Source: Saccoglossus kowalevskii
Lineage: Eukaryota > Hemichordata > Enteropneusta > Harrimaniidae
NCBI RefSeq assembly: GCF_000003605.2
Contig: NW_003130863.1
Coordinates: 182,945 to 198,412 of the forward strand
Direction of reading: 5' to 3'
Length of the DNA: 15,468 nt
Shown here: in pieces, positions 9,801 through 15,468 of the stretch
Layout of the letters: the number at the start of each line of letters is the position of its first letter
How positions within the stretch are numbered: the stretch's first letter is position 1
Position numbers and translations under genes: made by a program
The notes under the pieces: generated by a model
What the model was told of the DNA's origin: nothing
What the model saw: only the letters and a program-made list of their open reading frames with translations
Databases searched by the model: none

Positions 9801-12800
9801 GACGTCAGGCAAGCTGCTGCCAAAACATTTGATAATCTGCACAACACAATAGGTGAGTCTATTGTTTGGATTATATTAATTTATTGGTTTACTGACTATA
9901 GAACAGCTTAAAAATGTGCTATTTATCAAATTTGAAAATTCTACATAGACAAGAATGATGTTTTGAAAAGTGTTATTGTGGCTTTGATGCATATTTTTTC
10001 ATAATGAAAAGAAGATTTAAAAATGTACAATGGTGGCCCCTTGTGCTAATATATTGGTTATTAGGTCACTATGGCTAATGGTAACTATACTTTCCAATTT
10101 TGTATATTTAGCATATTGTTATGGTTACATGCATAGCATGTTTTTGTTAATTTTTGGTTAAAATAACTTTTTTTCAAACCTATTCATGCAATGTTGATGT
10201 GCTAGTATAGAATCGAACAGTCATGTGTAATTTGTTGTACACCTTGTTTTGCAGGATACCAAGCATTAGACGATATCCTTCCACCATTGTTAGACAGTCT
10301 TGATGATCCAACAGTTGGACCCTATGCACTTGATGGTTTACGTGAAGTCATGGCTGTCAAAAGTATAGTTGTATTACCATATCTTGTACCAAAGGTAGGC
10401 TGTGGTTTGGATAATTTTCTGTAAACATTGTTGTGTTACCGTATTTATCCGGGTATAAGCCCAGGGTCTTGAACATGGAAAATTGCCAAAAAGAAGGAGT
10501 GGGCGTTTGCCAGGAGATCCCCGGCAAAAAAACCCGAAAATTCGCGAAAATCGGCAACACGCAGGGAACTGCGGCAGGGAATAGAACGGCAAATGAAAAC
10601 ATGCAACGGAAATAAATGAACAATATGCAACACTAGAAGTAGAACAAAAATAATGTATTGCTTATAATGTGACAAAAAACCAGAAATAATAAAAATCGAC
10701 AGTGAGGAATCATTTGAATTAGGATTTTCCCGCCGACAAACACACCCAATACGCGTGAACTCAAAATGAATTAAAATGTCAGGGGTTAAACTGCGTAAAA
10801 TGATTTCCGGTCTCGACAAATTACGCATCAACCGTCATACAAGATCGATAATAATTTACAAATTTACACAGTAAAAATTATAAAAATTCATAGATGTTTG
10901 AAAAAAACTTCTCAGATCTTTATTTGTACGTTCATTGTCATCTTCGTCAAACTTAAAACCCTCAAATGTCCAAGTCGGTGTCACTAGCCATCGAACAAAA
11001 TCCCTACAACTTATTCCTGAAGTTCGTCGATATCGTCCCACACAATTTGGACTTAGCACTTTTAATCCACGGATTTCGCAGTCTGTCAGCTTGGCACTTT
11101 TCATTCATATCAAATCATAATAAAGAGACAAGAAAAATGGGGTCGCTCTGCTGCGATGGCACACGATGCTTTTGTTTACAGTCTAGCAATCTGCTTTACT
11201 GATTGGCTAATAATGACATCACTACTAGTATTTCATCATAAAGGTCAAATCGTGACATTGCTTTTTTTATCAGACTCAACGCTTATTAATCACGGTGAAA
11301 GTTATCATTCAGCAAGTTCCGGCGGTTAGAATGTCTCACTATATGGATATCGCGGTGGACTTGAAATAGGAAGTTTTTTTTTATCCAACGACAGAAGAAT
11401 GTTTTCATGACGGTGATGAAAGATGGTAAAAAAGTTGGCAGTCTTCGGCGTGACATTTCAAAATTGCTGACCCCAGTTATGGATTCGCAAGCTGCTACAA
11501 AATATTTTATAAAGCCAAAATAACGTGATTTCAACCACTCTCCAGGTACGGGTTGCTACAATATTGCAACATTGGTTTCATTGTCGACAGCGCTAAAGCC
11601 GATCAAGTGCGACACTTGCGGCTCTCCTTTTACGATTTGCCTGAATCGTTTCTAAGTTACTAAGGAAGCACAAACCATTTTTAGGGCCACGACATATTTT
11701 AAAAAGAGAACTACCGTTTCTGCTTTAATGTATATTTTTATAGACTTGCTGACTGTTATGATTCAGAACGTGCTGCCCTGAAGGCAGAAAGCTGTCACAG
11801 CAATTTTGCGTTCACCCCTTGTTTTACGCAATTAACATTTTTTATAAGTATCACGACAGTCTTCAAGAAAGTCAACTGTTAATACAACCACAGTCAACGA
11901 ATAGAAAATAGTTTTTTTTTTGTGTAGAAAAAGACCCCCTGGGCGTGTGTTCGGATATGACCTCAACTCCTTTATTGTGTCAAAAGTAGGGGGTGGGCGT
12001 TTGCCCAGGCATGGGCTCTTACCCGAATAAGTACGGTTTATCACTACAGTATACAAAAATGTATCATCACTAAGTCTTGAACATGCCCGAGTTCATTTTA
12101 TTAAAACTTGGTTATGAACTTTACCTATTTTTCAAATACAGCTCTTATGATGGGTTACTGATCAATGTCAATATTCAAGATTTGATATAAAATTGACCTG
12201 CCATTTATTGTACTGATACACTTACACTGATTTTGTTTAGTACAAAGGCAAAACATAATGTTGTAATTATTGTCTGTTTCATTCACTCCTCAAATATTTT
12301 AATGTACTTTATTTGCAACTAGTCCTGCATGTGAACTGGGCAAGTTTTATATGAATAAAACTTGTTTTTCCAATGATAAAATACAATAAAACATATCCAC
12401 TTTTATTTATTATTGATGATATCTAAAGTCATCTATATCTTGTTCTTACAATTCTTTACTTCTGCACATCCTCCCGTCAGATTTAGTCTTGTGTTCCTCA
12501 TAATACCTTTGGCAGGTCTGATACTCAATATTATTGCATCAACTATAATGTGAGCTTGGCAACGGTTCAATATAATGTTATTGATTTGTTTAATTCCCGA
12601 TATTTCAGCTGACAGCTTCTCCAGTGAATATACGAGCACTTGCTGTGTTATCTGAAGTTGCTGGAGCGGCGTTAACCAAACATCTATCTAGAATCTTGCC
12701 TGCATTACTTGGTGCTCTTAATGAAAGTGCTGGTTCAGATAAAGAAAGTGAGGTAAGACACTGGAGGATAAATGAGACCTATTGCAACTCTGACCAGTCG

Positions 12801-14309
12801 CCATCTGAAGATCAAATGGGATGCTGGAATAAGAAAAAAATTATTTCATTTGTGTCAGGAAAATTACACTATGATTGAGAGATGCTAAAGTGATCATAAA
12901 TAATAAATGTATTTCCTAAACTATATATTTCATCATGGCTTTCTGACTTCAGTTTAGTTCAGTGATGGATATTTTACTGTGAAAATCTATGTTCGTGAGA
13001 ATTGTGTAATAACTGATTCACTCGTTTGCTTTTTGTCTAAAATTAAATTGTCGTCAGCCATTCAGGCAGGCAGTAAATTCTTATTCAGAGGCTGAAATTT
13101 TCAGTTGTGTAGGTTAATTTTAACTTAGTTGTTTCCTAGCGCTGTTCAGTAATGTAGCTATTTTTGTTTTATTTCCAGAATCTTATTCACTGCCAGACTT
13201 TAGTTCTTTCTGTAACGGATGAACTAGGTGTACGGACTATTGTGGATGAATTGTTGGTTGCTACCAAGCATGATTCAGTGGGCACCAGGAAAGCTGCAGT
13301 CACCATACTCAATGCTTACTGTACTCAAAGCAAAGCTGATCTTACCTTGTTTGTACCATCTCTTTTCACTGGTCTTATTCGACTCTTTAATGATGAGGAT
13401 CAACAGGTTTTAGAATTCAGCTGGAGTGCCCTCAATGCTGTTGTCAAGGTGATGTATATTTCACTTCCCAGCATATATACCACAGAATTCTTCCTAAACA
13501 GAGCCCTCAATTGAATTTGGACAGACTATTCATTAAGTATTACACTACTCAAAGTTGATTTTTATTAAAGCAGTGCATGTACAAATCAATCAAACACCGC
13601 ATTACTGACTACTATAGTGGCAATAGTAATATTCAACTTGTAGATATCCTTGGGAGCGAACAGCCAAACATTTTCACCATCTGGCAACCACAATCATTGA
13701 AAACAACAGCCAAAAATTGTCAACAAACTGTACATTGATTGTGATGTGTTGATTCAGAATCACACGAAACATCTAAGAAACGTTTCACTTCTTTTGTTCC
13801 GCCATTTTCATTTACATCAACAGCACTACTTTTTTACATATCAATACACCTGGGTGGTCAGATGACATATAACACCATTGCAAATGTATGTTTTCTGATG
13901 CATGCAATAAAGTAGTACCCAAAATGTCACATTGAGAGTCTCCTGTACAGTGTAACAAGATAACACCAACACATGCAACATATATCAATTTGGTTGTTCA
14001 CGATCGTCTCATCTCATAGTTGAGTTTGTGCTATTTTCTTGAATTTTTTCACTGACTCTTGACTGGCATTCCACACCAATTCATTTAGAGCCCATAGAAA
14101 TGCATGGTACTGTGATATACGTCATATAGCAACATAGAACATTCTGTGACGTAGCTCTTCATCAGAATAATGACAGATATTGTTTTCTCCAACAGAGACT
14201 AAATGCTGCAGAACAACTGCAGCACATTTCCTCAGTACGCCAAGCAGTCAAGTTTGCAGCGGATGATGTCAAGGAGGATACATTACCCGGATTTTGTCTT
14301 CCTAAAAAA
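653..14309 (+). CDS. GCN1: GCN1 homologue, central to C-terminal part, 17 internal exons (gene partial at both ends)
   Basis: Seen: 17 exons with AG/GT borders join in phase into 1,048 codons without a stop. Intron phases are only 0 or 1; the five phase-1 introns split a glycine codon (four) or an alanine codon (one). The translation is a run of amphipathic helix pairs typical of HEAT repeats and carries many GCN1 signature stretches, such as [35 protein letters not shown] and PGFCLPKK. Known: GCN1 is a cytoplasmic HEAT-solenoid protein that binds ribosomes, especially stalled or collided ones, and with an ABC-F partner (GCN20 in yeast, contacting the eEF3-like part) activates the kinase GCN2, which phosphorylates eIF2-alpha. 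Inference: the segment matches about residues 1200-2250 of a protein near 2,670 residues; the N-terminal region, the GCN2-binding region and both UTRs lie outside. An intact frame and strong conservation argue for a working gene. No other family fits as well. Confidence 0.96.
890..1303 (+). other. Intron 1
   Basis: 414 bases, AT-rich, with a T-rich polypyrimidine tract (1271-1300) before the acceptor tgtag. No gene, repeat or conserved element recognised. Confidence 0.9.
1304..1498 (+). CDS. GCN1: GCN1 exon 2 (residues 80-144)
   Basis: Acceptor tgtag, donor CAG|gtgagc; 195 bases, 65 codons, phase 0 at both ends. Begins [18 protein letters not shown] and contains [20 protein letters not shown] and [18 protein letters not shown]. 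These form two HEAT-like helix pairs; the last string is almost invariant in animal GCN1 and leads directly into exon 3 ([19 protein letters not shown]). Confidence 0.95.
1499..1807 (+). other. Intron 2
   Basis: 309 bases, AT-rich, acceptor atttgtag. No feature recognised. Confidence 0.9.
1808..2054 (+). CDS. GCN1: GCN1 exon 3 (residues 145-226 and first base of 227)
   Basis: Acceptor tgtag, donor GAGG|gtaagt (strong consensus); 247 bases, entering in phase 0 and leaving in phase 1. Encodes [19 protein letters not shown], then [20 protein letters not shown] and [12 protein letters not shown]. The GAAYGLAG helix is one of the best GCN1 signatures and belongs, from knowledge of the family, to the segment similar to the HEAT domain of fungal eEF3, used in ribosome and GCN20 contacts. 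The glycine codon split by the intron is completed by exon 4. Confidence 0.96.
2055..2515 (+). other. Intron 3
   Basis: 461 bases. Contains a short (ta)n-like run near 2207-2219 and a perfect inverted repeat, attcaaaa (2224-2231) and ttttgaat (2239-2246), around tggctga. The pyrimidine tract before the acceptor cttag is well formed. Nothing gene-like. Confidence 0.88.
2516..2637 (+). CDS. GCN1: GCN1 exon 4 (residues 227-267)
   Basis: Acceptor cttag, donor GAG|gtaagt; 122 bases, entering in phase 1 and leaving in phase 0. Encodes (G)[18 protein letters not shown] and [20 protein letters not shown], ending in VRE. One complete HEAT repeat whose second helix is the conserved PYVVHVLP stretch of the eEF3-like region. 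Confidence 0.95.
2638..3028 (+). other. Intron 4
   Basis: 391 bases, AT-rich, acceptor attaacag. No repeat or gene recognised. Confidence 0.9.
3029..3143 (+). CDS. GCN1: GCN1 exon 5 (residues 268-305 and first base of 306)
   Basis: Acceptor aacag, donor GCAG|gtaaag; 115 bases, phase 0 in, phase 1 out. Encodes [18 protein letters not shown] followed by [21 protein letters not shown]. The string from LSAHGVK through WRTKAG is nearly invariant in GCN1 and also echoes eEF3, where a similar helix ends in W-x-x-K. The following bases up to 3334 stay open in this frame but do not resemble GCN1; exon 6 continues the protein exactly. Confidence 0.96.
3144..3575 (+). other. Intron 5
   Basis: 432 bases, AT-rich, acceptor attttcag. 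Retention would read through in frame to a stop near 3334. No other feature seen. Confidence 0.88.
3576..3755 (+). CDS. GCN1: GCN1 exon 6 (residues 306-365 and first base of 366)
   Basis: Acceptor tttcag, donor AAG|gtatat; 180 bases, phase 1 in and out. Encodes (G)[19 protein letters not shown], then [20 protein letters not shown] and [20 protein letters not shown]. Two HEAT helices rich in the D-S-H-x-K-V-Q signature of GCN1. The split codon (G + CT) restores alanine at the junction with exon 7, as expected for the family's P-E-I-x-A-I. Confidence 0.96.
3756..4225 (+). other. Intron 6
   Basis: 470 bases. Positions 3884-3900 carry a 17-base string that recurs in inverted orientation in intron 12 (8020-8036). 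The rest is AT-rich without recognisable content; acceptor tctatag. Confidence 0.88.
4226..4446 (+). CDS. GCN1: GCN1 exon 7 (residues 366-439)
   Basis: Acceptor ctatag, donor AAG|gtaagg; 221 bases, phase 1 in, phase 0 out. Encodes (A)[20 protein letters not shown], then [20 protein letters not shown] and [16 protein letters not shown]. These are among the most conserved strings in GCN1 from yeast to mammals and lie, by family knowledge, in the core of the eEF3-like HEAT segment. A strongly diagnostic exon. Confidence 0.97.
4447..4921 (+). other. Intron 7
   Basis: 475 bases. Contains a 14-base perfect palindrome (4518-4531), an inverted repeat aaatggcc/ggccattt around 7 bases (4627-4649) resembling the core of the repeat in intron 12, and a looser inverted repeat built on atgcacc and ggtgcat (about 4659-4707). 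Ends in catag. Looks like old repeat debris. Confidence 0.75.
4922..4990 (+). CDS. GCN1: GCN1 exon 8, a 69-base mini-exon (residues 440-462)
   Basis: Acceptor atcatag, donor GAG|gtaaaa; exactly 23 codons, phase 0 at both ends. Encodes [20 protein letters not shown] followed by VPE. It is too short to stand out as an open frame, but the family requires this stretch between SLTDPK of exon 7 and the [10 protein letters not shown] helix of exon 9, and it fits with no gap. A symmetric mini-exon could be skipped in frame, removing most of one HEAT repeat. Confidence 0.95.
4991..5240 (+). other. Intron 8
   Basis: 250 bases, the shortest intron in the window; AT-rich, acceptor gatatttcag. Nothing else seen. 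Confidence 0.9.
5241..5379 (+). CDS. GCN1: GCN1 exon 9 (residues 463-508 and first base of 509)
   Basis: Acceptor tttcag, donor AAGG|gtaaat; 139 bases, phase 0 in, phase 1 out. Encodes [20 protein letters not shown], then [20 protein letters not shown] and AAQG. The [11 protein letters not shown] string is a hallmark of GCN1 and is completed by exon 10 (GLSEV). A classic HEAT pair with the family's A-L-G-x-x-x-K-G-M-G loop. Confidence 0.96.
5380..5895 (+). other. Intron 9
   Basis: 516 bases with three near-identical tandem copies of a 29-base unit (5762-5849) close to the 3' end, then acceptor cttgtag. No gene content. Confidence 0.9.
5762..5849. repeat. Three tandem copies of a 29/30-base unit
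   Basis: Units at 5762-5790, 5791-5820 and 5821-5849, each starting agtgttctaattacacaact. Copies 1 and 3 are identical; copy 2 differs only near its end (aatggc for agggc, one base longer). The near identity implies recent duplication. The last copy ends 46 bases before exon 10. Confidence 0.95.
5896..6092 (+). CDS. GCN1: GCN1 exon 10 (residues 509-574)
   Basis: Acceptor tgtag, donor AAG|gtaagt; 197 bases, phase 1 in, phase 0 out. Encodes (G)[19 protein letters not shown], then [20 protein letters not shown] and a helix ending [16 protein letters not shown] with the following Y-L-P is invariant in animal GCN1. Continues directly into SLADENE of exon 11. Confidence 0.96.
6093..6838 (+). other. 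Intron 10 with a GC-richer patch
   Basis: 746 bases. Roughly 6381-6665 is clearly richer in G and C than the surrounding intron and contains the perfect palindrome catggccatg (6427-6436) and runs such as gcgcccccttac. This looks like a remnant of an inserted repeat, but no ends or target duplication could be found. The remainder is AT-rich; acceptor ctccacag. Confidence 0.6.
6839..7096 (+). CDS. GCN1: GCN1 exon 11 (residues 575-660)
   Basis: Acceptor ccacag, donor CAA|gtaagt; 258 bases, 86 codons, phase 0 at both ends. Encodes [20 protein letters not shown], then [29 protein letters not shown] and the acidic loop [17 protein letters not shown]. The W-R-I-R[11 protein letters not shown] string and the acidic E-D-D-N-F-G loop between helices are typical of GCN1 in animals. 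The exon's last codon ends in A, so the donor relies on the perfect intronic gtaagt. Confidence 0.97.
7097..7623 (+). other. Intron 11
   Basis: 527 bases with a C/A-rich simple repeat in the middle (7385-7474). Acceptor gttatgcag. Open frames on both strands over the simple repeat are low-complexity artefacts. Confidence 0.9.
7385..7474. repeat. C-run followed by (A,C)-rich simple repeat
   Basis: Ten C residues followed by A-run, then interleaved caaaa, caaa and caa units over 90 bases, with a complete absence of G and T between 7385 and 7474. A one-stranded G/T-free tract of this kind expands by replication slippage; no coding meaning. Confidence 0.92.
7624..7839 (+). CDS. GCN1: GCN1 exon 12 (residues 661-732)
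   Basis: Acceptor atgcag, donor CAG|gtatga; 216 bases, 72 codons, phase 0 at both ends. Encodes [40 protein letters not shown] and [35 protein letters not shown] and the H-V-W-K helix are GCN1 signatures. The in-frame ATG at 7618 is upstream of the splice acceptor and intronic, not a start. Confidence 0.97.
8366..8388 (+). repeat. Possible degraded terminus related to the intron 14 element
   Basis: Reads accatatggccggctataa then gccc. With a two-base gap it matches the left end of the element at 10438-10462 at most positions (acc-tat, ccgg, tataagccc). No partner end found nearby, so it would be a solo or truncated terminus. Confidence 0.45.
8701..8738. repeat. gtcc-type microsatellite
   Basis: A run of cgtc/cgtg variants turning into pure tccg tetranucleotides, directly after the palindromic left end of the element. 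Typical of this repeat family. Confidence 0.9.
8774..9275. repeat. About four degenerate ~140-base internal units of the element
   Basis: Two landmarks recur. A motif of type atggccgactggcagccat starts at 8843, 8983, 9132 and (decayed) 9257, spacing 140, 149 and 125. A cattcaaacttgg-type motif starts at 8908, 9051 and 9200, spacing 143 and 149, with a weaker trace at 8774. The first motif is itself a short inverted repeat (atggc...gccat). The family thus grew by internal tandem duplication. Confidence 0.82.
9573..9852 (+). CDS. GCN1: GCN1 exon 13 (residues 733-825 and first base of 826)
   Basis: Acceptor tatttcag, donor ATAG|gtgagt; 280 bases, the longest exon, phase 0 in, phase 1 out. Encodes [39 protein letters not shown] and [17 protein letters not shown]. 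Each block is a GCN1 signature, with two full HEAT repeats. The frame remains open upstream through the tandem repeat, but conservation ([11 protein letters not shown]) places the normal boundary at 9573. A second AG at 9529-9530 would add 14 codons in frame. Confidence 0.96.
9853..10254 (+). other. Intron 13
   Basis: 402 bases, AT-rich; acceptor ttttgcag. No gene or clear repeat. Confidence 0.9.
10255..10394 (+). CDS. GCN1: GCN1 exon 14 (residues 826-872)
   Basis: Acceptor tttgcag, donor AAG|gtaggc; 140 bases, phase 1 in, phase 0 out. Encodes (G)[18 protein letters not shown], a glycine/proline-containing loop, [17 protein letters not shown] and PYLVPK. It matches the GCN1 stretch A-L-D-G-L-x-x-V-M-A-x-K-S and the following V-V-L-P-Y-L-V-P-K. 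Exon 15 continues with LTASPVN as the family requires. Confidence 0.95.
10438..12037. mobile_element. 1.6-kb DNA-transposon-like element with 25-base inverted ends
   Basis: Left end 10438-10462 (accgtatttatccgggtata + agccc) and the reverse complement of the right end 12013-12037 (accgtacttattcgggtaag + agccc) agree at 21 of 25 bases. A subterminal string gtgggcgtttgcc occurs near both ends in the same orientation (10499-10511 and 11992-12004). Short open frames inside, mostly on the minus strand, match no transposase I recognise and lack a DDE/D pattern, so it appears non-autonomous or decayed. Target duplication is unclear (tt/tt at most). The class cannot be assigned from sequence alone; the call rests on the paired ends and 1.6-kb spacing inside an otherwise short intron. 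Confidence 0.75.
12341..12364. repeat. Short perfect hairpin
   Basis: caagttttat, loop atga, ataaaacttg: 10-base perfect arms with a 4-base loop. AT-rich, intronic, no known role. Confidence 0.75.
12609..12752 (+). CDS. GCN1: GCN1 exon 15 (residues 873-920)
   Basis: Acceptor tttcag, donor GAG|gtaaga; 144 bases, 48 codons, phase 0 at both ends. Encodes [40 protein letters not shown] and an acidic/serine loop AGSDKESE. The helices match GCN1; the loop is the variable linker in this position (a glutamate-containing loop of similar length in vertebrates). Less conserved than the exons before it. Confidence 0.93.
12753..13178 (+). other. Intron 15
   Basis: 426 bases, AT-rich, well-formed pyrimidine tract and acceptor atttccag. 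No other feature seen. Confidence 0.9.
13179..13448 (+). CDS. GCN1: GCN1 exon 16 (residues 921-1010)
   Basis: Acceptor ttccag, donor AAG|gtgatg; 270 bases, 90 codons, phase 0 at both ends. Encodes [20 protein letters not shown], a helix [20 protein letters not shown], then [20 protein letters not shown] and LNAVVK. The G-L-I-R-L-F-N-D followed by V-L-E-x-S-W-x-A-L-N-A is diagnostic of GCN1. Sequence here is more diverged from vertebrates than in the eEF3-like part. Confidence 0.95.
13449..14195 (+). other. Intron 16
   Basis: 747 bases, AT-rich with no clear repeat, inverted structure or coding potential seen. Acceptor ctccaacag. Confidence 0.88.
14196..14309 (+). CDS. GCN1: GCN1 exon 17, last in window (residues 1011-1048)
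   Basis: Acceptor caacag, donor AAA|gtatgt; 114 bases, 38 codons, phase 0 at both ends. Encodes a diverged helix ([20 protein letters not shown]) and a linker ending [17 protein letters not shown] is a strong GCN1 landmark that precedes the C-terminal solenoid carrying the GCN2 RWD-binding region. The first half is poorly conserved, so the acceptor rests on phase and on a good pyrimidine-AG; the donor is firm. The next exon lies beyond the window. Confidence 0.93.
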
Positions 14310-14609
14310 GTATGTTGAACACATTGTGTTTGTAGATAATGTGACCATATATATATGATGTCTGTCTGACATAATGATTTGAAGTATCCATAGACAGAGC
14401 TGGAACTTTAGAGTTGAGAGACACTCGTTTCAAAAAAAAATTGGATGAAATTGCTAACCTGTATGTGAATGTCTGAAAACAAACTCATTGATGAACACTA
14501 ACTCATAATCTGTGGTATCAACATTACCCATAAATTGGTTATTAACAGGAGCACGTACATGAATATTCAGTAACAGAAGCAGTGAACAGTGCCTTTATTT
14601 TAGCTTCAG

Positions 14610-14641
14610 AGTGAATGACTGGTTTTTGCCAATCATTCACT
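14610..14641. repeat. 32-base hairpin in intron 17
   Basis: agtgaatga (14610-14618) pairs perfectly with tcattcact (14633-14641); after one mismatch tgg pairs with cca, leaving a 6-base loop. Possibly a remnant of a small inverted-repeat element. Confidence 0.75.
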
Positions 14642-14850
14642 GCACACTCCCAAAACAATAAACTAGTCTGATGGCCTATAGGAATAGTGTATGGAAAATT
14701 TATTTTTCTCTAAGGATACCAAGGCAAACTTCATAGGAATCAAGATATTTGACTATCCTACAACTTGCTCTAACCTGGTTCTAATAAATGGCCTTTATAT
14801 ATATTTTTACATGAACTAACACTTGACTTGATATTAGACAACTTAGATGT

Positions 14851-14887
14851 TGATACAAGGGTATGGTTCAGTGTCAGCCTTGTATCA
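14851..14887. repeat. 10-base-arm inverted repeat in intron 17
   Basis: tgatacaagg (14851-14860) and ccttgtatca (14878-14887) are perfect complements with a 17-base loop. caac (upstream, from 14840) and gttg (downstream, from 14893) could extend the stem after an internal loop. Confidence 0.75.
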
Positions 14888-14981
14888 GTAAGGTTGTTGG
14901 TTTGATAGATAGTCAACTACTCACTTTAAAGCACAAAATTGCATAACTAAGTGCTACATGCATTCTGTGGTGGACTTGATT

Positions 14982-15468
14982 GATGTCTAAGTCTTTAATG
15001 TATATCACTGTACATAGATATCTAAGTCTTCAATGTATATCACCAAACATAGATATCTAAGTCTTCAATGTATATCACTGTACATAGATATCTAAGTCTT
15101 TAATGTATATCACTGTACATAGATATCTATGTCTTTAATGTATATCACTGTACATAGATATCTAAGTCTTTAATGTATATCACCAAATATAGATATCTAA
15201 GTCTTCAATGTATATCACTAAACATAGATATCTAAGTCTTTAATGTATATCACTGTACATAGATATCTAAGTCTTTAATGTATATCACTGTACATAGATA
15301 TCTAAGTCTTCAATGTATATCACTAAACATAGATATCTAAGTCTTTAATGTATATCACTAAACATAGGTATCTAAGTCTTTAATGTATATCACTGTACAT
15401 AGATATCTAAGTCTTTAATGTATATCACTAAACATAGGTATCTAAGTCTTTAATGTATATCACTGTAC
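14982..15468. repeat. 35-base minisatellite, 14 units, continuing past the window
   Basis: Period exactly 35 bases with no insertions or deletions; unit gatatctaagtctttaatgt followed by atatcactgtacata. Thirteen complete units and 33 bases of a fourteenth. Variants fall at three places: t/c in tctttaatg/tcttcaatg; cactgtacata versus cactaaacata or caccaaacata/caccaaatata; and gatatct/ggtatct. Most units contain or complete the 10-base palindrome tagatatcta. The array sits wholly in intron 17. Confidence 0.97.

Larger units (their letters stand above)
10395..12608 (+). other. Intron 14, largest complete intron
   Basis: 2,214 bases. Most of it (10438-12037) is an element with inverted ends. 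The remaining 12038-12608 is AT-rich, with a 24-base hairpin (12341-12364). Acceptor gatatttcag. No conserved protein-coding content on either strand. Confidence 0.88.
14310..15468 (+). other. 5' part of intron 17 (continues past window)
   Basis: 1,159 bases seen. Contains two hairpins (14610-14641 and 14851-14887) and a 35-base minisatellite from 14982 to the end. No further exon matching the GCN1 sequence expected after PGFCLPKK was found on the + strand. Confidence 0.88.

Noticed and set aside
10445-11534. Minus-strand open frames (10445-10831, 10856-11104, 11286-11534) as a transposase gene
   Set aside because: They are short, unlinked in frame and show no helix-turn-helix, zinc finger or DDE pattern that I can defend. 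Left as part of the element without a coding call.
653-14309. Processed or decayed pseudogene of GCN1
   Set aside because: Introns are present, all splice sites are canonical and 1,048 codons are open, so decay is not supported.
14982-15468. CRISPR-like regular array
   Set aside because: The 35-base units are contiguous with no unique spacers, and the context is a eukaryotic intron; it is a minisatellite.
1-15468. tRNA, rRNA, snoRNA or other structured RNA genes; a second protein gene nested in an intron
   Set aside because: I looked for tRNA A/B-box patterns, conserved rRNA strings and extended conserved translations on both strands and found none that would stand up; a covariance-model search would settle snoRNAs and microRNAs.

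Overview
The window is one stretch of a eukaryotic, intron-rich nuclear gene on the + strand. Seventeen exons (653-14309) splice at canonical GT...AG borders into one uninterrupted frame of 3,144 bases (1,048 codons). The product is recognised as GCN1, the giant HEAT-repeat ribosome-binding activator of the eIF2-alpha kinase GCN2. From memory of the vertebrate protein (about 2,670 residues), the exons cover roughly residues 1200-2250: the central and C-terminal HEAT solenoid, including the part resembling elongation factor eEF3, and stopping shortly before the GCN2 (RWD-domain) binding region. Both ends of the gene lie outside the window. Every exon joins its neighbour at a place where the animal protein is continuous, so no exon seems to be missing and nothing suggests a pseudogene.

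The organism looks like a marine invertebrate animal. The protein is very close to vertebrate GCN1, introns are short to medium (about 250-750 bases, three larger) and AT-rich, and the introns carry repeat families that I associate with invertebrate deuterostomes (acorn worm, lancelet) and some lophotrochozoans: a palindromic agtccccg...cggggact repeat with gtcc runs, and an element whose ends read accgtatttatccggg. The species cannot be fixed from the sequence alone.

Layout: 1-652 is the 3' part of an upstream intron. 653-7839 holds exons 1-12 separated by small introns; three copies of a 29-base repeat sit in intron 9 and a C/A-rich simple repeat in intron 11. Intron 12 (7840-9572) holds a 771-base repeat element inserted into a three-copy 65-base tandem array whose last copy forms the 3' end of the intron. 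Exons 13 and 14 follow. Intron 14 (10395-12608) holds a 1.6-kb element with 25-base inverted ends. Exons 15-17 follow. The last intron (14310 to the window end) contains two hairpins and a 35-base minisatellite of 14 units that runs off the window.

There is one protein gene. I saw no tRNA, rRNA, CRISPR array, prokaryotic operon or defence system. The interesting material is in the intronic repeats, above all an in-frame alternative 3' splice site supplied by a tandem repeat next to exon 13. I do not see evidence for a new biological system.
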